Source: Bryobacter aggregatus MPL3 (GTDB taxonomy: Bacteria > Acidobacteriota > Terriglobia > Bryobacterales > Bryobacteraceae). Taken from it: DNA of 64,000 nucleotides. The notes below the pieces were generated by a model. It was not told the DNA's origin, made no database searches, and saw nothing but the letters and a program-made list of their open reading frames with translations. Below are positions 57,658-64,000 of this stretch, in pieces. The position numbers were made by a program, and so were the translations under genes. The stretch spans positions 3,472,001 to 3,536,000 of the forward strand of contig NZ_JNIF01000003.1 of NCBI RefSeq assembly GCF_000702445.1. The letters are read 5' to 3'. Every line of letters starts with the position of its first letter. Position 1 is the first letter of the stretch.

Positions 57658-58128
57658 TTGAAAATTCTGGGAATCGATTGCGGTACCGAGCGTACCGGCT
57701 ACGGAATCATCGAGAGCGATGGCAAGCGTCATGCGGCCATCGCTTTCGGCGTTTTGAAGACCAATCCTCGTGCGCCGATGGCAGACCGGCTTTGTGTCAT
57801 CGCACAGGGTCTGCGCCAGGTGATTGCGGAGTATACTCCACATGAAGCGGTGGTAGAAGAAGTGTTTGTCGCCAAGAACTCGCAGAGTGCGCTGAAGCTG
57901 GCGCAGGTGCGCGGCGTGGCGATGGTGATGGCCCGTGAGACGCCGATGGATGTACACGAATACAGTCCGCGTGAGATCAAGATGGCGGTTGTGGGCTACG
58001 GCAATGCGGAGAAGTTGCAGGTGCAGATGATGGTGCGGGCGCTCTTAGGGCTCGACAAGGCGCCACCGGCGGATGCCGCCGACGCTTTGGCGGCTGCGAT
58101 CTGCCGCGCGACAATGAGGTTAAGATGA
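57658..58128 (+). CDS. ruvC: Holliday junction endonuclease RuvC
   Basis: 156 residues from a TTG start at 57658, preceded by AGGAG. The RNase H-like fold has catalytic acids Asp7 (ILGIDCGTERTGYG), Glu67 or Glu68 (AVVEEVFVAKNSQSALKLAQVRG), and Asp139/Asp142 (KAPPADAADALAAAICRA). It resolves four-way junctions made by RecA with RuvAB. The upstream extension of the frame to 57565 lies inside yebC and is not used. ruvA/ruvB are not next to it. Confidence 0.96.
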   Translation: MKILGIDCGTERTGYGIIESDGKRHAAIAFGVLKTNPRAPMADRLCVIAQGLRQVIAEYTPHEAVVEEVFVAKNSQSALKLAQVRGVAMVMARETPMDVHEYSPREIKMAVVGYGNAEKLQVQMMVRALLGLDKAPPADAADALAAAICRATMRLR

Positions 58129-58751
58129 CGGGTCTCGCTTTTTGGTTGTTGCTTGCATTGCCGCTGGCTGCTGCGCACGAAGGGACGATTTTCTACTCGA
58201 AGAGTTTTCCCAAATCAAAGCCAGAGTATCTGGAGATTATCGTCGAGCCGACCGGGGACGCGATCTACAAGGAAAGCGCCGAAGACGATCAGCCAGTCAA
58301 GTTCAAGCTGATGCCCGAAGAGGTGGAGAAGCTGTGGACGCTTGCCGCCAAGGTGGACTTCTTCCAGAAGAAACTGGAGAGCGGGCTGCCTGTTGCGCGC
58401 ATGGGCGAGAAGACCTATCGCTTTACAAAGGACGGCACCAAGAATGAGGTGAAGTTCAACTATTCGCAGGATCTCGATGCGCAGGCGATGCAGGACTTCT
58501 TTGAGCGCATGACCGAGACGGTGAACCTGTATTTTGATCTCGAGCGAACGGCGAAGTTCGAAAAGCTTGGTGTGGATAAGGCTTTGCTCTATCTGGAGGC
58601 GGCCTGGGACAAAAAAAGACTAGTTTCTTACGAACTTTATTATCCATTGCTGAACCGGATCATCAAAAACGATAGCTACCTGAATATGGCGCGCGACCGC
58701 GCCGCCCGCATGAAGGCAGCCTTTGAAGAAGCGAGAAAGAAACCGGAATGA
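58125..58751 (+). CDS. Secreted protein of unknown function
   Basis: 208 residues overlapping ruvC by ATGA and deoB by ATGA. A signal peptide ([17 protein letters not shown]) is followed by a mature domain: [110 protein letters not shown]. No family is recognised. It looks like a periplasmic alpha/beta protein. Its place between ruvC and deoB is unusual and gives no clear hint of function. Confidence 0.78.
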   Translation: MTGLAFWLLLALPLAAAHEGTIFYSKSFPKSKPEYLEIIVEPTGDAIYKESAEDDQPVKFKLMPEEVEKLWTLAAKVDFFQKKLESGLPVARMGEKTYRFTKDGTKNEVKFNYSQDLDAQAMQDFFERMTETVNLYFDLERTAKFEKLGVDKALLYLEAAWDKKRLVSYELYYPLLNRIIKNDSYLNMARDRAARMKAAFEEARKKPE

Positions 58752-59911
58752 AGATCGACCGCGTCGTTTGGATTGTCCTCGATAGCGTGGGCATTGGCGC
58801 CATGCCCGATGCGGCCAGCTATGGCGATGATCCGGCCAGCGATACGCTCGGCAATATTGCGCGGCTTCGTCCGCTGCATTTGCCGCATCTTTGTGAACTG
58901 GGCCTTGGCAATATCAAGCCGCTCGCCGGGTTGCCCGCGGCGGAGAAGCCGCTGGCCTCTTATGGGCGCTGTACGCTCGCCAGTCCGGGAAAGGATACGA
59001 CGACCGGACATTGGGAGATGGTGGGCATTCATCTTGCGAAGCCCTTTCCGCTGTTTCCGAATGGCTTTCCTGCCGATTTCATGCAGCGCTTTGAAGCCGA
59101 GATCGGGCGCGGCACCTTGGGCAACAAAGCGGCGAGCGGCACGGAGATCATGGCCGAGTTGGGCGACGAGCATGTCCGCACCGGCAAACCAATTGTCTAT
59201 ACGAGCGCCGATAGCGTGTTCCAGATCGCTGCTCACGAGGATGTGATTTCGCTGTTTGAGTTGTACCGGATCTGCGAGATTGCGCGCCGCATGTTGAGCG
59301 GGCCGCTTGAAGTGGGCCGGGTGATTGCGCGGCCGTTTCAGGGGCCGAAGGGCGCCTACACGCGGACTACCAATCGCAAGGATTATGCCGTGCCTCCGCC
59401 GCCGATGCTGCTGGATGTGCTGGACCATGCGAATGTTCCGGTGCACAGCGTCGGAAAGATCTTCGATGTCTTTCTTGGCCGGGGAATTCGCAGCTACGAC
59501 AAGACCAAGAGCAACGCTGATGGCATGGCCAAGACACTGGCGGCGCTGGACGAAGTTGATCGTGGCCTGATCTTTACGAATCTGGTGGATTTTGATTCGC
59601 TGTATGGGCATCGCAACGATGTCGAAGGTTATGCGGCGGCGCTCGAAGCTGTGGACCAATGGCTGCCTTCGCTGCTGGCGGCGCTCCAGCCCTCTGACCT
59701 GCTGATTCTGACCGCCGACCATGGCTGCGACCCGACAACTCCGTCCACCGACCATAGCCGCGAATATGTCCCTCTCCTTGCCTATGCGCCCGCATCGCCA
59801 GCGGGCAAGAATCTGGGGACTCGTGGTTCCTTAAGCGACATTGGCAAAACGGTCGCTGCGATCTTCAGCGTCCCGATGGCGACGGGAGAATCATTCTTAG
59901 AGGTATTGTGA
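58748..59911 (+). CDS. deoB: Phosphopentomutase
   Basis: 387 residues, full length. Alkaline-phosphatase-superfamily metal and nucleophile motifs: [18 protein letters not shown] (Asp12), [13 protein letters not shown] (Thr85 nucleophile region), [62 protein letters not shown]. It interconverts (deoxy)ribose 1- and 5-phosphate in nucleoside salvage. It is coupled by GTGA to the MFS gene downstream. No nucleoside phosphorylase gene is adjacent. Confidence 0.97.
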   Translation: MKIDRVVWIVLDSVGIGAMPDAASYGDDPASDTLGNIARLRPLHLPHLCELGLGNIKPLAGLPAAEKPLASYGRCTLASPGKDTTTGHWEMVGIHLAKPFPLFPNGFPADFMQRFEAEIGRGTLGNKAASGTEIMAELGDEHVRTGKPIVYTSADSVFQIAAHEDVISLFELYRICEIARRMLSGPLEVGRVIARPFQGPKGAYTRTTNRKDYAVPPPPMLLDVLDHANVPVHSVGKIFDVFLGRGIRSYDKTKSNADGMAKTLAALDEVDRGLIFTNLVDFDSLYGHRNDVEGYAAALEAVDQWLPSLLAALQPSDLLILTADHGCDPTTPSTDHSREYVPLLAYAPASPAGKNLGTRGSLSDIGKTVAAIFSVPMATGESFLEVL

Positions 59912-61119
59912 ATTCTGTAGTTTTGGATCCATCTGAATCAAAAGTTAAGCCTGCCCTCGTAGCCCCGATCCTGGCGGCCATCAGCATGAGCCACTTCTTG
60001 AACGACATGATGCAGTCGCTCATTGCTGCCGTCTATCCGCTGCTGAAAGACGCCTATCGTCTCGATTTCGGCCAACTGGGTTGGATCACCTTTACTTTCC
60101 AGCTCACCGCGTCGATTCTGCAGCCCTTTGTCGGCCACTTCACCGATAAGACGCCGAAGCCCTTCTCGCTCCCGATCGGCATGAGCTGTTCCCTGTGCGG
60201 CCTGCTGCTGCTGGCGGTGGCGAATAGTTTTGGCTGGCTTCTTTTGGCGGCTGGCTTGGTGGGTTTGGGTTCGTCGGTCTTTCATCCGGAGGCCTCGCGC
60301 GTGGCGCGCCTTGCCTCAGGCGGACAGCATGGCTTGGCGCAATCGGTGTTTCAGGTGGGGGGCAATGCGGGCGCGGCGCTGGGGCCGCTGCTCGCCTCGC
60401 TGATTGTGGCGCCACGCGGGCAGGGAAGCCTCGCCTGGTTCTCTGCTGCGGCGTTTCTGGCGCTCCTCCTGCTGATGAAGGTGAGCTACTGGTATCGGGA
60501 CCACCTGACGCAGCCGAAGCCGCGTCAGGCCTCCACTGCGGTGGCTGGCGTGAGCCGTAAACAGGTGGGCGTGGCGCTTGCGGTTCTGGGGACTTTGATC
60601 TTCTCGAAGTACTTCTACATGGCGAGCATGACGAGCTACTATACCTTCTACCTGATCGACCGCTTCCAACTCCCGATCGGGACAGCGCAACGCTACCTGT
60701 TCATTTTCCTGGGAGCGATTGCGGTGGGTACGATCATTGGCGGGCCGATTGGGGACCGGATTGGACGCAAGCGGGTGATCTGGGTGTCGATCCTCGGCGT
60801 GCTGCCGTTCTCCGTACTGCTGCCTCATGCCAGCTTGTTCTGGACGGCCGTGCTGAGCGCGATCATCGGACTGATTCTCGCTTCGGCCTTCTCGGCGATT
60901 CTGGTCTATGCGCAGGAACTGATGCCGGGACGTGTGGGCACGATCTCCGGACTGTTCTTCGGCTTTGCCTTTGGCATGGGGGGAATTGGTGCGGCTGTGC
61001 TTGGACAGCTTGCCGACCACACCAGCATCCGCTTTGTCTTTGAGCTTTGCGCGTATCTGCCGGCGATCGGGATTCTGACCGTTCTGCTGCCGGACACGAA
61101 ACCTCGTCTAGCGGCCTAA
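59908..61119 (+). CDS. MFS transporter, fosmidomycin resistance (Fsr)-like
   Basis: 403 residues with 12 transmembrane helices. The Fsr subfamily motifs are present: [141 protein letters not shown]. It is likely a proton-driven drug or metabolite exporter. The GTG start overlaps the deoB stop. The last 12 bases overlap the convergent TSUP gene. Confidence 0.93.
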   Translation: MNSVVLDPSESKVKPALVAPILAAISMSHFLNDMMQSLIAAVYPLLKDAYRLDFGQLGWITFTFQLTASILQPFVGHFTDKTPKPFSLPIGMSCSLCGLLLLAVANSFGWLLLAAGLVGLGSSVFHPEASRVARLASGGQHGLAQSVFQVGGNAGAALGPLLASLIVAPRGQGSLAWFSAAAFLALLLLMKVSYWYRDHLTQPKPRQASTAVAGVSRKQVGVALAVLGTLIFSKYFYMASMTSYYTFYLIDRFQLPIGTAQRYLFIFLGAIAVGTIIGGPIGDRIGRKRVIWVSILGVLPFSVLLPHASLFWTAVLSAIIGLILASAFSAILVYAQELMPGRVGTISGLFFGFAFGMGGIGAAVLGQLADHTSIRFVFELCAYLPAIGILTVLLPDTKPRLAA

Positions 61120-61863
61120 CAGCGGCGCGAGGCCCTTCCAGCTCATGTGGAGGCCGAGATAGCCGAAGACGACGCTCATCGCCACTTGCAGCGTTTGTGA
61201 GGGGATCTTGGTGCCGAGGTAGCTGCCGAGCATCGCGCCCGGAATGCCGCCGAGCAACATCTTGAAAACCAGCGCCTGATCGATGTGGCCGAAGAGGACG
61301 TGGATGCCACCGGCCATAAAGCTCAGGGCAAGGCCGAAGAGCAGATCGGTGCCGACAATCGTGGCGGCTTCCATGCGAGTTTTATACATTAGCAACAAGC
61401 CGCCGAGCGCACCGGCGCCCGCGGAGGAAAAGCCAACTTCGGCTCCAATCGGAAGCGTCGCAAAGGGGATGCTCCAGCGGATTTCCTTTTCTGGGCGCTT
61501 CGCTTCTTTCACTTTGAACAAGCGAAGAAAGGCCAGCGCGGCGATGGTGAGGCCGACGCTCGGCAGCAGAATCGGCTCAATGGCTGCCTTGCTCAGACGC
61601 AACAGGATCCAGGTTCCCAGCAACACGCCGGGGATGCCGCCGGCCAGCATCAAGGCCAGAATTTTGAAATCGACGCTCTTGCGGAAGATGTAGAGCGGCG
61701 AGGCGAAAAGCTTCGTCACAAACACGAAGGCGAGCGAGGTGCCGACACTCTCGGAAGCGCTCCTTCCTAATATGAGAACCAGAAGAGGGACCGTCAACGG
61801 TCCCCCTCCTGCCCCGGTCAGTCCAACCACCATGGCGATACAGAATCCGAGAATTGTCTCCAT
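61108..61863 (-). CDS. TSUP (TauE/SafE) family transporter
   Basis: 251 residues, about eight helices, with duplicated halves: GFCIAMVVGLTGAGGGPLTVPLLVLILGRSASESVGTSLAFVFVTKLFASPLYIFRKSVDFKILALMLAGGIPGVLLGTWIL and GAEVGFSSAGAGALGGLLLMYKTRMEAATIVGTDLLFGLALSFMAGGIHVLFGHIDQALVFKMLLGGIPGAMLGSYLGTKI. TSUP proteins move sulfite, sulfonates or related anions. Its position nine bases after cysH on the same strand fits sulfate or sulfite transport for the assimilation operon. Confidence 0.92.
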   Translation of the reverse strand: METILGFCIAMVVGLTGAGGGPLTVPLLVLILGRSASESVGTSLAFVFVTKLFASPLYIFRKSVDFKILALMLAGGIPGVLLGTWILLRLSKAAIEPILLPSVGLTIAALAFLRLFKVKEAKRPEKEIRWSIPFATLPIGAEVGFSSAGAGALGGLLLMYKTRMEAATIVGTDLLFGLALSFMAGGIHVLFGHIDQALVFKMLLGGIPGAMLGSYLGTKIPSQTLQVAMSVVFGYLGLHMSWKGLAPLLGR

Positions 61864-61872
61864 TCGTGCCTG

Positions 61873-62538
61873 CTACTTCGACTCCACCGGCGCAAAGGTA
61901 TGAATGCCGCATTCGAGCTTCTTGCCGCCCCAGCGTCCGCTGCGGAGGTTCTCGTCCGAGGCGGGCAAGGCGGTGCAGGGCTCGCAACCGATGCTCGTAT
62001 AACCCTGATCGTAGAGTTCGAGAATCGGCAGATTGTTGGCGCGCGCGTATTGCCAGACTTCTTTCCAGGTCCAGTGGGCGAGCGGACTGATCTTCGCGAT
62101 GGTCTTGCCGCTCTTGAGCGTGGTTTCTTCGACGACTTCGAGCTTGGCGCGGGTGGGCGATTGCTCGCGGCGCAGCCCGGTGAACCAGATCTCGTAGTCT
62201 TCCAAGGCGTTGAAGAGCGGTTCTACTTTGCGCAACTGGCAGCAGGCGGCGGGCTTCTCTTCGTACAGCTTGCCGAACTCGGCCTCCTGCTCGGCAACGC
62301 TCTTGATGGCGGTGAGATTGCGCAGATTCAATCCCCATTCGTTCGCAATCTTGTCGCGGTAGGCGTAGGTGGCGCTGAAGTGGTATCCGGTTTCGAGGAA
62401 CAGCACGGGAATCTGGGGCGCACGCTGGCGCAACAGATCGAGCAGCACGACGTCCTCTAACTGAAAGCTACAGGTGTAGCAGGCCTGTCCGGCTCCTTGT
62501 GCAAGTGCGTGGTCAATCGCTTCGATGGCCTGGCTCAT
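61873..62538 (-). CDS. cysH: Adenylyl-sulfate (APS) reductase, [4Fe-4S] type
   Basis: 221 residues. PAPS/APS reductase fold (YTCSFQLEDVVLLDLL, VLFLETGYHF, FTGLRREQSPTRAKLEVVE). It has the iron-sulfur cysteines Cys99-Cys100 (PAACCQLRKVEPL) and Cys185/Cys188 (SIGCEPCTALPA), which mark APS-using reductases, plus the catalytic ECGIH (Cys210). It reduces APS to sulfite with thioredoxin. The 5' end overlaps cysN by ATGA. No cysD is visible upstream within the window. Confidence 0.96.
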   Translation of the reverse strand: MSQAIEAIDHALAQGAGQACYTCSFQLEDVVLLDLLRQRAPQIPVLFLETGYHFSATYAYRDKIANEWGLNLRNLTAIKSVAEQEAEFGKLYEEKPAACCQLRKVEPLFNALEDYEIWFTGLRREQSPTRAKLEVVEETTLKSGKTIAKISPLAHWTWKEVWQYARANNLPILELYDQGYTSIGCEPCTALPASDENLRSGRWGGKKLECGIHTFAPVESK

Positions 62539-64000
62539 ATGCCTTCTCCTTCAACAAAATCATTCCGCCGCAGCAGAATTCCGGCTTCTTCGAGAAACTC
62601 GAGTGGGTTCTCTTCGGGGACTGCGACACCGCTGTCGGCGATGACGATTGCGCCAGTCTCCAGCAGTTGCTGCGGCACCTCACCGCGCCAGCGCATGACG
62701 AGGGCACCGTGTTCAAACAGGACGCGCTCCAGCAGTTCCGGATTCACGCTGGTCACGACTGCGGGCAGATGGCCGTAGTGTTCGACACGTTCTCCCGCCG
62801 TTACCGGACCCAATTCAAAGGCAAGCGTGGAGGCGCTGCGGAGTGTCCTTTGCGCGCCGCGCACAATCATGCCAGCGGCAATCGTGCGATTGGTGCGCGG
62901 GTGGATGAGAATGAGGCTTCCCGTCTCGCGGCACTTCGAATAGGCATCGAAGGCGAGGGGCTGCGTCGTCTCGATGTGGACGCGCAGGATGTCGTTCAGA
63001 TGAGCGTCGTGCGCTGCCGCATGGTGGCCCGTCTCGGGATCGAGCGTGTAGGCGATGCTTGTGATCTTGGCGCTGAGCTCCCGCGTTGCCGAACGCAGCA
63101 GGTAGGCGGTGCCAGGCTCGAGTGGCTCTTCGGCCATCCAGACAAGGTCAGCTTCAAAGTGGCGGCTGAGTTCGGGACGCGCCGTCTCAAGCGCAATCAG
63201 ATCGCCACGGCTGATGTCGACTTCCTCACTCAGCACCAGCGTCGTGCTGTCGCCTTCAAAGGCGCGGGGAAGCGCTCCATCGAAGGTGACAATCTCTTTG
63301 ACGGTGGTACGGCGGCCGCTGGGCAGCACGACGATGGCGTCGCCCGGTTGCACCGAGCCGCTGGCCACGCGGCCGGCAAAGCCACGGAAGCCGTCGCCCG
63401 GACGGACGACATATTGCACCGGGAAGCGGAAGGGCGCGGCGGCGGGGCTGACTTCGAGCGTCTCGAGCAAATCAAGCAGGCTGGGGCCGTTGTACCAGGT
63501 GACCTTCTCGCTGCGCCAGGCGACATTGTCGCCATCGAGCGCGCTGACGGGCAGATAGTGCAGCTTCGATCCAGGCCAGCGCTTGGCGTGCTCCTGCAGT
63601 TCGCCGCGAATCCTGTTGTAGACTTCTTCGCTCCAATCCATCGCGTCCATTTTGTTGATCGCGAAGATCAGATGTTCAATGCCGAGCAGGCTCGAAATGG
63701 TGGCGTGGCGCAGGGTCTGGCGACTGACGCCCTTGATCGCGTCCACCAGAATGATGGCGGCGTCCGAGGTGGAGGCGCCGGTGGCCATGTTGCGGGTGTA
63801 CTGCTCATGGCCGGGGGTGTCGGCGATGCGGAAGCGCCGTTTCTCGGTCGCAAAGAAGCGGTAGGCGACGTCAATTGTGATGCCCTGTTCGCGCTCGGCG
63901 CGCAATCCATCGGTGAGCAGCGAGAGATCGATCTCCCGGCCGCTGCGGTTGACCTTGCTCTTTTTGACGGCTTCAATCTGATCTTCATAGGCGCCCTTGG
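62535..64000 (-). CDS. cysN: Sulfate adenylyltransferase GTPase subunit (5' end outside window)
   Basis: The frame is open to the last base of the window. The visible part has DLSLLTDGLRAEREQGITIDVAYRFF (switch I, about 30 residues from the edge), DTPGHEQYTRNM (G3), NKMD (G4), and the domain 2/3 region DYVVRPGDGFRGFAGRVASG-like; it ends in an EF-Tu-like barrel. CysN is the GTPase that drives formation of APS by CysD. A CysC fusion is not visible within the 3' end, which stops at the cysH start. The N-terminal P-loop (GSVDDGKST) lies outside the window. Confidence 0.96.
   Translation of the reverse strand, partial: KGAYEDQIEAVKKSKVNRSGREIDLSLLTDGLRAEREQGITIDVAYRFFATEKRRFRIADTPGHEQYTRNMATGASTSDAAIILVDAIKGVSRQTLRHATISSLLGIEHLIFAINKMDAMDWSEEVYNRIRGELQEHAKRWPGSKLHYLPVSALDGDNVAWRSEKVTWYNGPSLLDLLETLEVSPAAAPFRFPVQYVVRPGDGFRGFAGRVASGSVQPGDAIVVLPSGRRTTVKEIVTFDGALPRAFEGDSTTLVLSEEVDISRGDLIALETARPELSRHFEADLVWMAEEPLEPGTAYLLRSATRELSAKITSIAYTLDPETGHHAAAHDAHLNDILRVHIETTQPLAFDAYSKCRETGSLILIHPRTNRTIAAGMIVRGAQRTLRSASTLAFELGPVTAGERVEHYGHLPAVVTSVNPELLERVLFEHGALVMRWRGEVPQQLLETGAIVIADSGVAVPEENPLEFLEEAGILLRRNDFVEGEGI

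Overview
The window looks like chromosomal DNA of an Acidobacteriota bacterium, most likely of the Bryobacter/Solibacter group. This placement is inferred from family content only. It contains four very large MacB/FtsX permeases with PadR regulators (the 'acidobacterial duplicated orphan permease' type), a TonB receptor with an N-terminal carboxypeptidase-regulatory-like domain, a paired cytochrome-DUF1549-DUF1553 / DUF1501 operon, a TIGR02999-type ECF sigma factor, and GC-rich tightly packed genes with many ATGA or TAGTG junctions. No tRNA, rRNA, insertion sequence, prophage or CRISPR array was seen.

Layout. 1-3.0 kb: the 3' part of a TonB-dependent receptor, then an ECF sigma factor, a membrane anti-sigma-like protein and a Spy-like protein, closed by a clear terminator. 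3.0-7.6 kb: rpmE, an SPFH protein with a small ribbon-helix-helix partner, and a convergent operon of a Cys/His-rich secreted protein plus a large Oar-like TonB receptor. 7.8-10.6 kb: a dehydrogenase / sugar-binding lipoprotein / SDR operon. 10.6-16.4 kb: a three-gene unit of a DUF1175 (YfaT-like) protein with NlpC/P60-like catalytic residues, an alpha-2-macroglobulin with an intact CTEQ thioester, and a membrane protein. 16.4-23.5 kb: a circularly permuted ATP-grasp-like protein, an S46 peptidase, a possible decayed gene, a GT-C-like membrane protein with DUF192, and an ArsR/SRPBCC pair with a recognisable operator. 23.5-38.9 kb: four large permeases with two PadR regulators, interrupted by an msrQ-DUF1549/1553-DUF1501 operon. 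39-41.7 kb: cyclophilin, unknown small genes, an isolated nuoB and pgeF.

41.8-43.1 kb is the most unusual part. Two short ORFs are built from repeats of the same core, [KR]-T-x-[ILV]-x-x-G-x-[IL]-x-x-N-H-N. One has five exact 18-residue units and the other two units spaced 21 residues apart. They flank an ECF sigma factor gene; each is preceded by a strong RNA hairpin, and the locus ends in a 12-bp perfect hairpin. I cannot assign these peptides to any named family. Right after it come a tandem glycine riboswitch, with an apparent hairpin that buries the ribosome-binding site and the TTG start, and gcvP.

46-49.4 kb: a DEAD-box helicase with an RRM protein, an apparent free-standing small RNA gene (consensus promoter plus terminator, no ORF), and a DHH phosphoesterase. 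49.5-54.9 kb: a DabA-type inorganic-carbon accumulation complex with two different NuoL/M-like membrane subunits. 54.9-64 kb: a DegT-type aminotransferase with a Tat-like N-terminus, a queuosine-precursor-type transporter, yebC-ruvC-unknown-deoB-MFS as one overlapping operon, and a sulfate assimilation operon (cysN, cut by the window edge; cysH; TSUP transporter) on the minus strand.

All functions are read from motifs, length and context; no database search was run.
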